From Candidatus Poseidoniales archaeon (lineage in GTDB: Archaea; Thermoplasmatota; Poseidoniia; Poseidoniales; Poseidoniaceae), in assembly GCA_012270265.1 (NCBI GenBank), contig JAAXIR010000163.1:1-21152 (forward strand): DNA of 21,152 nt, read 5' to 3'. The position numbers and the translations under genes were made by a program. A model generated the notes under the pieces. The model made no database searches and was not told the DNA's origin. It was given only the letters and a program-made list of their open reading frames with translations. Position 1 is the first letter of the stretch. Every line of letters starts with the position of its first letter. Below, piece after piece: positions 1 through 7,400 of the stretch.

Positions 1-12
1 TCTGGGCGCCTA

Positions 13-1086
13 TCAATTCGTGTGGTCACGCGCCATATCGTGCAAGGCGATGAATTCGCCATCAATTCGCGCAAGACGTAATTGAGAGGCCCCATCATAG
101 TCCCAAGGAAGACGAACCGAGGTCATTTGCCACGTATTCGGATCCAAGAATTCTGCTGCAGCATCCTCACTATTGAGAATGTCCACGACCATATGGTCGT
201 TCATCTGCGACAATACTTTGACGCCATCGAGGTCTCTCCACGATGCACCTGTACGTTCTTGGCGAGAAATACGCTCCATGATGGCGCCATCCTTGCTCCA
301 AGAACTCGGTCGCCACAAATCACCTCTCCAACGAACAACGTCACCGAGGTCGTATCCTGGCTTTCGGTAGAGAAGCGTCAATCGTGTAACATCTACTCCA
401 TCTTTTCGTCCCACGGTCGAATTCGTCTCTGTGACCTGCCCGCCCCAGTTCTCAATCAAGTGGCGGCCCCATGCCCGAGCAAGTCCTTTCGAGCCCATGA
501 CAACATCGTATCCACCCGTCACAGGGCCTTCATTGGTGATGAAAAACATTGGATCATCGCTGAGTTGTTCGATAACATCGTCGAGACTTGCGCGTAGGTT
601 GTTGAGTTCACTTTCTTCCAGTCGCCGACCGGTTGAACGGAGTTGCACGGTCGCCTCGAAATAATTGCCAGCTCTCCGTGTGCAGGTTAAACACACACCG
701 TTTGAACGGCGGGCTCTCATGGTGTGTTCTTCTGTGTACAGGAGGTCGTCAATGATGCCTTCCATCTGCATGTGGAGCAACGTGTGTCGATCTGAAACCG
801 TCCGAGGTTCAAATCCTAAACCGATTTCTTCTGCTCGTTCATGGAAGGAAACGTTGCGCTGAATCAACTCGTCCCACAACGTATCCTCTGGGATGTTGAC
901 CCAACGGCCTTGAATATCGATCAGTCCACAGCGAGCACATTGCGTGAAATTCGTGTTTTCGGGGACAATGGCAAGTTTGGTTCTTTTTCGTGTGCATGGT
1001 TCACACATTTTGTCGGTGAACAGAGGTGGCTCGTTGCCGCACACGAGGCAAAAATCCCCACCTAGTCCACGACTCAATGAACTCAC
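13..1086 (-). CDS. nmd3: NMD3-family ribosome biogenesis factor
   Basis: A 357-residue protein starting at GTG. The N-terminal half carries four CxxC pairs at about C13/C16, C28/C31, C50/C53 and C132/C135. The third is followed by GLID and the fourth by RRAGNYFEATVQLR, the arrangement typical of the NMD3 zinc-binding region. In eukaryotes NMD3 is the 60S export adaptor. Archaea have no nucleus, so here it is presumably a large-subunit maturation or anti-association factor in the cytoplasm (family knowledge, not shown by sequence). The GTG start is supported by the first CxxC lying only 13 residues in, and by overlap with the stop of the upstream ccmD-like gene in the sequence GTGA, which suggests translational coupling. 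An AGGA lies directly against the GTG, too close for an ordinary Shine-Dalgarno site. The stop is near the window edge and the gene looks complete. Family call is confident. Confidence 0.88.
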   Translation of the reverse strand: MSSLSRGLGGDFCLVCGNEPPLFTDKMCEPCTRKRTKLAIVPENTNFTQCARCGLIDIQGRWVNIPEDTLWDELIQRNVSFHERAEEIGLGFEPRTVSDRHTLLHMQMEGIIDDLLYTEEHTMRARRSNGVCLTCTRRAGNYFEATVQLRSTGRRLEESELNNLRASLDDVIEQLSDDPMFFITNEGPVTGGYDVVMGSKGLARAWGRHLIENWGGQVTETNSTVGRKDGVDVTRLTLLYRKPGYDLGDVVRWRGDLWRPSSWSKDGAIMERISRQERTGASWRDLDGVKVLSQMNDHMVVDILNSEDAAAEFLDPNTWQMTSVRLPWDYDGASQLRLARIDGEFIALHDMARDHTN

Positions 1087-1241
1087 TCCTGTTCTTGATC
1101 GACCGTCTTGAAACTACGTTCGACCGCTTCAATCCGCTTCTCGAGGTCGTTGCTACGTGCAAAAACTGTCCACGTCCAAAGGCCGATGGCAGCGAGCATG
1201 CCGAGATATGCGACTGCAAGATACGTCATTCCTTCCGCCAT
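1083..1241 (-). CDS. ccmD: CcmD-like small membrane protein
   Basis: A 52-residue ORF starting ATG at 1241. One hydrophobic helix (about residues 6-28, MTYLAVAYLGMLAAIGLWTW) is followed by a short charged helix containing NDLEKRIEAVER. That layout, one transmembrane segment then a basic/acidic amphipathic stretch, is the usual form of CcmD, the small subunit that helps release heme-loaded CcmE from the CcmABC complex. Identity rests on size, topology and position directly after ccmC (2 bases away), because CcmD sequences are poorly conserved. A GAGGTG Shine-Dalgarno sequence lies 5 bases before the ATG, inside the end of ccmC. The TGA stop overlaps the GTG start of nmd3. Alternative: an unrelated small membrane protein of the same operon. 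Confidence 0.72.
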   Translation of the reverse strand: MAEGMTYLAVAYLGMLAAIGLWTWTVFARSNDLEKRIEAVERSFKTVDQEQE

Positions 1242-1243
1242 GT

Positions 1244-1942
1244 TTACACCTCGTCCTTTGCTTCTTGAATCCTTTCCAATCGTTGCTCGAGCGATGTGAT
1301 TCGCATGCTCATCAGCACATGACCGGTGATGAAAACTGTGAACGAGACCGCACCCAGAAGGAGAATAAGGGCCATTTCACCGTTAAGGCTTCCGCTTTCT
1401 CCGCCACCAATCACTGGACCAGGGTGACGAATTTGCCACAAACGCGTGGCAACGTAGGTGACTGGAACGAGCACGAAACCAAACAGACCAAAGGTGGAAA
1501 AGGTATCTCTCGTTTCCACTCCATCGATTTGAGCTTGCCTACCCAAAACGAGGAACATTGCAAGAAATGTTAGGAGTCCAAATGTATTCAACCGAACGTC
1601 TGTCCAATCCCAGGGGACACCCCACTCTGCAGAACCCCAAACCATACCACTCCATACGGTCATCAAACCTGTGGCAAGTCCGGCTTGTGCACCTGCGACA
1701 TGCATCTTCCAACCGAAGTCTAAGCGCTTGAAAAACCACAATGCGGAGCCGACGAAAAGGAATCCAAAAGCGATGAATGCAGACCATGCTGCGGGAACGT
1801 GCCAGTAGAAAATCCGTTGAGCTTCTGGTGATTCAAAAGCATCGATGGAAACACTCGGTGCTTTGAGAAATGCAAGCCCGAGGGTCATACCAATTCCGAT
1901 GAATCCAAGCAAGAGAATCACCTCTGCCAATCGCTTGGTCAT
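1244..1942 (-). CDS. ccmC: CcmC, heme-handling membrane protein of cytochrome c maturation
   Basis: About 232 residues, typical CcmC length, with six predicted membrane helices. YWHVPAAW near residue 42 matches the conserved first periplasmic-side histidine region. The WWD-type heme-binding motif appears as WGSAEWGVPWDW followed by DVRLNTF, and a second histidine lies in the later loop (RHPGP). CcmC takes heme delivered through CcmAB and attaches it to the chaperone CcmE at the outer face of the membrane. I chose ATG 1942 (MTKRLAEVILL) because the first helix begins right there and a GGTGGA lies 6 bases upstream. The open frame continues further up, but those residues are the antisense-free shadow of the ccmAB end and are not hydrophobic or conserved. 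The start lies 38 bases after the ccmAB stop; ccmD follows 2 bases after the TAA. Confidence 0.9.
   Translation of the reverse strand: MTKRLAEVILLLGFIGIGMTLGLAFLKAPSVSIDAFESPEAQRIFYWHVPAAWSAFIAFGFLFVGSALWFFKRLDFGWKMHVAGAQAGLATGLMTVWSGMVWGSAEWGVPWDWTDVRLNTFGLLTFLAMFLVLGRQAQIDGVETRDTFSTFGLFGFVLVPVTYVATRLWQIRHPGPVIGGGESGSLNGEMALILLLGAVSFTVFITGHVLMSMRITSLEQRLERIQEAKDEV
1247..1252 (-). promoter_or_regulatory. Shine-Dalgarno site of the ccmD-like gene
   Basis: GAGGTG on the minus strand, 5 bases before the ATG at 1241, within the last codons of ccmC. It complements the pyrimidine-rich 3' end of archaeal 16S rRNA and supports the call that this 52-codon ORF is translated. Confidence 0.6.
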
Positions 1943-1980
1943 GTTTATTCCACCGAACCTTTTGCTTTCAATAATTGCAT

Positions 1981-3213
1981 TTACAACAGGCCAGAATCGG
2001 TAATCCATTGAACGAGCAGGGCAAAGGGTAGAATCAGAATCGGTGTCAGAATCCTGGTAAAGACAGCACGAGGTCGTGCGAGTCGAGATGTGGTGAGATC
2101 CATCCATCGCACCAACAGCATGGTTGATGTGGTCAGCAATCCGCCAATGGCCACGAGAGGCCATGAAAGGTCAGCATCAAACCCTAACTGGGTCAGAGCT
2201 GTCAATCCTGAACCAAGGAGGAGACCGTGGATGTATGAGTTCGGAATTCCTTGGCGATGGGCTTTCCACCAATCCAGTGCTCTGTGTTCATGCAACATTG
2301 AGACCATGTTGTCGCCAACGAGGCCAGCTGCGAAAGCGGCACTGAGGAACAATCCGGATGCTTGCATTAAGGAGGAATCAACCGCTGAAGCATCGAAAAG
2401 TGCAAGGAGAATCCCAAGGGTGAGGAATCCGGCTATGCCATTGCTTGCGACAGTCGACAACGTGCGTTGGTTGAGCAACAATCCTGTTCGGAACGCTGAA
2501 TTGTTTTTGTGTGACGTTGATTTCGTGTCATACTTCACTCCTTTCGCTTCCTCGAATGTTTCGTTTGCTTCCATTGCGTGCGCTGTGAGAAGATGTGTCG
2601 CACAAGCCGTGAAATCTGTGTGATGACTTGCGAGGAGAATAGCGTTCCCTCGATTTCGAAGTTCGTGCAAATCTTCGACCAGTAAGGTGCGTGATGCTGC
2701 ATCAAGTCCTGCCGCTGGCTCATCCAACAACAAAATACGTGGTGCTTGACCTACAAAGCCTGGCAACATTCCAGCGAGCATGGCTACTTTGCGACGTTGA
2801 CCACCTGACAAGTGTGCGATCAAATCGTGCTTTCGATGGCGTAGATTGTAGCGTTCGAGCCATGGGTCGACGTCAATACGTCCTCCTGCAAGGTCAAGGG
2901 CATTGAGAAGATGCTCTTCGACACGTAGGCTTCCAACGCATCCATCGGATTGCAACGTTAATCCGAAGGCGGATTTGGGTCGTTTCGACCTTCCAGATGC
3001 ATCGATGAGAATGTCTCCTTTGTGGAGTACTTCCCCTTCTTCGAGAGGTAAAAGACCAGCTGCAACCTCCATTATGGTCGATTTTCCTGCTCCGTTTTTG
3101 TCCTTCAAGAGGACGAGTTGCCCGCTTGTGACGTCAAGGCTAAAATCGCTGAGTACGAGTGAGGAGCCACGGCGAACTGAAACGCCGTTCAGAGACAACA
3201 GCGCTTCGCTCAT
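1981..3213 (-). CDS. ccmAB: CcmA-CcmB fusion: heme-exporter ABC ATPase joined to membrane subunit
   Basis: 410 residues. Residues 1-210 are an ABC ATPase: P-loop KDKNGAGKST (K44), Q-loop in LTLQSDG, signature LSGGQ at 135-139, Walker B ILLLDEP (D164, E165) and switch histidine in LASHHTD (about H197). Residues about 241-410 are a hydrophobic domain with five to six helices and a charged loop HEHRALDWWKAHRQG, which resembles the CcmB loop. In most organisms CcmA (about 200 aa) and CcmB (about 220 aa) are separate chains. Together they power release of heme-CcmE from CcmC. ATG 3213 (MSEALLSLNG) is chosen because the ABC fold starts there; a 21-residue upstream extension is non-conserved. Odd: the first glycine of the GxxxxGKS P-loop is Asp (D38). 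The CcmB assignment of the C-terminal half is weaker than the CcmA assignment but is supported by ccmC and ccmD directly downstream. Confidence 0.8.
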   Translation of the reverse strand: MSEALLSLNGVSVRRGSSLVLSDFSLDVTSGQLVLLKDKNGAGKSTIMEVAAGLLPLEEGEVLHKGDILIDASGRSKRPKSAFGLTLQSDGCVGSLRVEEHLLNALDLAGGRIDVDPWLERYNLRHRKHDLIAHLSGGQRRKVAMLAGMLPGFVGQAPRILLLDEPAAGLDAASRTLLVEDLHELRNRGNAILLASHHTDFTACATHLLTAHAMEANETFEEAKGVKYDTKSTSHKNNSAFRTGLLLNQRTLSTVASNGIAGFLTLGILLALFDASAVDSSLMQASGLFLSAAFAAGLVGDNMVSMLHEHRALDWWKAHRQGIPNSYIHGLLLGSGLTALTQLGFDADLSWPLVAIGGLLTTSTMLLVRWMDLTTSRLARPRAVFTRILTPILILPFALLVQWITDSGLL

Positions 3214-3290
3214 GTGCCAATCCAAAACACACACATGAATGAATGCTACGACAGGACAAGACCCATAGTCGAGCAAATGGTCGGAGATGC

Positions 3291-4343
3291 ATGGGGCAGT
3301 TGTATCTTACAACATTCGGAGCCTCTGAATGGATTATTCTGAGTGTGTGGATTCTTGCAGTTGTGTCTCCTATTGCGTATTCTATCCGAAACAAGACGCC
3401 GATTGCACTGGGGATTTCCGTAGGGTTGCTGCTGGGTTACATCGTCCAGTATGCGTTTGTCGTTATGGCTTCATACGGTTTTGAGTTTCGATTCGTGTGG
3501 TTTGATTTTTGGCTGATTCCAGAGCGATTGGATTCCGTGGTCTACTATCCGACGTTGTTTACTGCGGGCTTTCTCCACAGCATGAGCGATGTGACGCACG
3601 TGCTAGGCAATGTGTTGGTCATTGCATTGGTTGGCATTCCACTTGAACAACGATTGGGGACCAAACGCTTCACAATCGTCTACGTAACAGGATTGCTCGG
3701 AGGTTCAATTGCTTGGGCCCTCTTTAACAGTAATTCAGGAACACCTTCATGGGGTGCTTCAGGAGCTGCATATGGTCTGCTTGGAGCATACCTCTCTGGC
3801 TGGCCTCGTGATGAAATTCCATTCCCTCTCATTTTGATCCGACCATGGCCGGTGACCATCATCGCCCTGTTCTATTTTGGATTTGAGTTGGTGCGAGCGT
3901 TTAACACCGTTGGACTGGGGGGCTATTCGACCGTTGCCCACATGGCGCACATTGGAGGATTTGTTGCAGCTTACGCCCTGCTTCCTTTGGTGGCCAGAGG
4001 CGGGCCATACCCGTTAGGTGTTGTTGATGGAGGTCCGAAAGGATTCGGACATTCAAGAGCAGGATTTGACCAGATGAAATCAACCATGGTTGATGTATCG
4101 AACATCGACGACCCATGGACAGAACTCGGACTTGACGTTCCGAAGAACCTACGCGAGCCACTTCGAAAATTGAAGGAAGCAGGAGATGAAGCGGAAACGC
4201 GAATTGCGTGGATGGAGCACATTGCCGAGGCTGGCGACTGCCCTGTTTGCCTCGCCCCATTGGGCATGGTCGAACGCCGTACAGGGCCCCAACTCCAATG
4301 CTCGAAAGAACCCAAGCACTTGTCATGGCCAAAGCATGGATAA
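3291..4343 (+). CDS. Rhomboid-family intramembrane serine protease with C-terminal zinc-knuckle-like tail
   Basis: 350 residues. The rhomboid core spans about residues 10-235 with six or more helices. It shows the HxxxN pair (H103, N107), the catalytic serine in GASG (S157), and the catalytic histidine in AHIGGF (H220). A family this shape cleaves other membrane proteins within or beside their transmembrane helix. After a hydrophilic linker with charged helical segments, the tail holds CPVC (C317, C320), C337 and H343, a possible C3H zinc site. ATG 3291 (MGQLYLTTFG) is chosen over an ATG 48 bases upstream because GGAG lies about 7 bases before it and the hydrophobic region follows directly. 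Transcribed divergently from ccmAB across a 77-base gap. The next gene, a large membrane-anchored subtilase, begins 61 bases downstream on the same strand. Substrate unknown. Confidence 0.87.
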   Translation: MGQLYLTTFGASEWIILSVWILAVVSPIAYSIRNKTPIALGISVGLLLGYIVQYAFVVMASYGFEFRFVWFDFWLIPERLDSVVYYPTLFTAGFLHSMSDVTHVLGNVLVIALVGIPLEQRLGTKRFTIVYVTGLLGGSIAWALFNSNSGTPSWGASGAAYGLLGAYLSGWPRDEIPFPLILIRPWPVTIIALFYFGFELVRAFNTVGLGGYSTVAHMAHIGGFVAAYALLPLVARGGPYPLGVVDGGPKGFGHSRAGFDQMKSTMVDVSNIDDPWTELGLDVPKNLREPLRKLKEAGDEAETRIAWMEHIAEAGDCPVCLAPLGMVERRTGPQLQCSKEPKHLSWPKHG

Positions 4344-4379
4344 TCAGGGCCAATCAACACACGTTGGAGCGATACCATC

Positions 4380-4388
4380 AAAATATAT
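4380..4388 (+). promoter_or_regulatory. TATA-like box upstream of the subtilase gene
   Basis: AAAATATAT sits in the 61-base gap between the rhomboid and subtilase genes. Its centre is about 21 bases before ATG 4405 and 30 before ATG 4414. Archaeal TATA boxes usually centre 26-27 bases before the transcription start, so the transcript would begin almost at the start codon (leaderless or nearly so). This agrees with the lack of a Shine-Dalgarno sequence there. Confidence 0.5.
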
Positions 4389-4404
4389 CGATTTGTGGTT
4401 TGAA

Positions 4405-7400
4405 ATGGCGATTATGAGCGGATGGTCTCGTTATTCAAATCCAAGGCAGGCATTGTTCTTGGTTTTGCTCATGCTTTTGTTGCCGATGGCATCCCAAGTT
4501 CAGGCGATTCAAACACTCCCTGAGGTCCAAGAACCAACACACGCACCGCCAATTCTGGTCGAAGGTTTGCCACCACTCATGTGTGGAGAGGAGTTGTGTG
4601 ACCGGCCGCTTCGAATGTACGACCGACAAGGGCGAGATGCCGCTTTAGATTACGGATGGTGGCAGGCCTATGGCCCAGACCTCGATTGGAACGGCATGGA
4701 TGATCGTCTTCAGCGTGTTCTGGACGGCATGGATTCCGCATCACCAACAGCGATCGTTGGTCAAGATGGACGAAAGACTGTCGCAATCGTTGTAGATTAT
4801 GCATGGCACCCTGCAGAACCAGAAATCCAATCGCTGAAATCGACACTTGAACTGCATGGTTGGATTGGTGTCGAAAATGGTGCATGGTTTGAGGTGCTGA
4901 GGAGCATTGACAGCATCGTTGTTGACAAGGTCCCCGTTTCGGCTCTTATGGATATCTACCACCTTGAAGGAGTTGTCGTCATCGAGATGCAAAACGTCAT
5001 GGCTCCAGTGAATGATGTTGCTGCAAAAGCAGCTTTAGCACGTCCATCCCAGGAGTATGGGAACACTGCAAATGAACTTGGTTACTATGGAACTGGTGTC
5101 GTCATAGCAGTAATGGATACGGGCGTTGACAATGAACATCGCTCTCTCAATGACTTTGATGATGTTGATGATGCGCCAGACGCAGATGCTTCGACATACA
5201 GCGATCAGAAGTGGGTTGCAGGTTTTGATGCCACGTCTCCTAATCCGAATCCAGATGGCTCCACAGATCCGGATGATGGTAACGGTCACGGAACACACGT
5301 TGCAGGTTCGGCACTGGGCACGGGGGATGCATCTCGTGTTCACAGAGGAACAGCACCAGGTGCTGCTTTGGTTGACATCAAGGTCCTCACAGATGGCGGA
5401 GGAACAAATTCACAAGCGAGCTTGGCAGGTATCCAGTGGATGATCACCAACAAAGATACAGACTGGGGACTCAATGCGACGTATCAGGGTATCCAAATCG
5501 CTTCGATGTCTTATGGTTCGGTTGGAACACCGCTCAACACAGGTGACCAAGGCGATAACGGGACGAGCGCAGAAGCATCACTCATCAATCAAGCGACCGC
5601 TGAAGGCATTATTTGTGTAGTAGCTATCGGTAATGACGGTAGCAACAGAGTGCCTTCTCCAGGAAGTGCTGATGGTGCGATAACAGTTGGCTCAGTGAAC
5701 GACAAGAACACGATTCTAAGAGACGATGATGAGCATTCTGATTTCTCAAATTGGGGCCCACGACTCAGTGATGGAGACGATGACGAGTGGGATGAACTCA
5801 AGCCGGATATTACCTCTTACGGCCATAACATTGTTTCAGCGACGTATGGTACATCGCTCCCAATCCCTGGTGACGCAGGACTTGCGGACGACCAATACGA
5901 TTCAAAGTCGGGGACGAGTATGGCAACTCCTATTGCATCAGGGGTCGTTGCCCTCATGCTGGAAGTTGATTCCTCCCTTACGCCTCAAGAAGTCAAGGAT
6001 ATTCTACGGAACAGTTCCGAACAAAGGGGAGATCCTTACGACGAATCCTTGTCAGAAAGGTGGAATGATAAGTACGGATTTGGAATCATCGATGCAGCGT
6101 GTGCCGTCAATTCAATTGAGGGAATCCCCTGCGACAACGGTTTTGTAGTCAAAGAATCCAAGAGCGATGTCAATGTTAGCTATCCTTCAAACGGCACTTG
6201 GCTGTTGAGTGATTCATTCACTCGAATTTCTGGAGAAGTCAACATGACCGAAATAGATTATCAGCGCGTTGAGTTGTACATTGAACAGCATTTCAACGAC
6301 CGGGGGCCAAAGATGCTCATGGATTGGACTGAAGCCAATGGGACTATGGAAAATTGGTTCCTTGATGTTGAGGTTCAAGATTCATGGGTCGATTATAGCT
6401 CAAACGAGAAATTCCTACTCCTCCACGCCAAAGCCTCCGACGATGATGGAAATGTTTCCAACGTAGCATATCGAAAATTCAAGGTCTCTCGTGAAAGTAT
6501 CCTGATTGATACGCCAATTTCTCGAAACGCCTTATCCGGTACCGTTGAAGTCAAAGGTGAAGTCGAAGGCGTAGAACACGAACGAATTGAGTATCGTGTG
6601 GATGATGGTGAATGGTTGTTTGGTTCCTCAATCCAGACAAACAACAATCCTGGCGATGATGGACAATCGAGTTGGTCCTTCAATTGGGATACAACCGAAG
6701 TTGATGATGGATTCAGAGAATTTTCTGTTCGGATGGTCAACAACTCTGGAAAAGAATCGCAAATCGCTCAGAGAAGTTACACCATCGATAACATAGACCC
6801 TGCTCCATCGCTCCGATTTGTTGGAGATGTTGAGGTACTAAATCGAGGTATGCCTGCAGAAGAAGCATATCAAGGAAGCTTACTTGAGCTCAAATTCGAC
6901 GTTTACAATGCAGGCGATGCTGATGCCTCGGATATTTTCGTACGACTGGTTGCTCCAGGGGATGAATCTGAAGTCTACCCTTCCCAAGGGCTCATTCCTG
7001 AACTTCCGAAAGGAGAATCGGTTCAGGTTACATTGTTTTGGTCAGCGACCGTCGCAGGATTGCATGATGTTCGAATCGAACTTGACCCGAACAACGCACA
7101 AGGAGACCCTGATACTTCCGATAACGTATATGCTTTGAATTATGAAATTTTACAACGGCCAGATCAACCTGTACTGCGCTACTTGCCAGGATTCGTCACA
7201 ACCTTGCCTGTTGTCCCACTTGTTGATGAAGAATACAAAATCGACATACGAATTGACAACCTCGGCAAATCGGAGGCATTCTCCCTTGACATCGCACTCG
7301 AGTATTGGATTCCTGAGGCTGGCTGGCAGTTGATTGACGAAGAGCGTGTTGGGTTCGTCCCAGGGGCTACCAGTGAATCAGGTTACACCATGGTTGATTT

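Noticed and set aside
1943..2164. N-terminal extension of ccmC overlapping the end of ccmAB
   Set aside because: The extra residues are a frame-shadow of ccmB, are polar and unlike CcmC; the first helix starts at MTKRLAEV.
3214..3276. 21-residue extension of the CcmA-CcmB fusion
   Set aside because: The ABC ATPase fold begins at MSEALLSLNG; the extension lies in the divergent intergenic gap and resembles no known leader.
3214..3290. TATA boxes for ccmAB and the rhomboid gene
   Set aside because: No AT-rich stretch sits at the expected 26-base spacing on either strand, so no promoter is called.
4186..4404. Upstream in-frame extension of the subtilase gene starting inside the rhomboid gene
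   Set aside because: It overlaps the rhomboid coding region by 158 bases, contains no conserved features and would place the clear signal peptide 73 residues into the protein.
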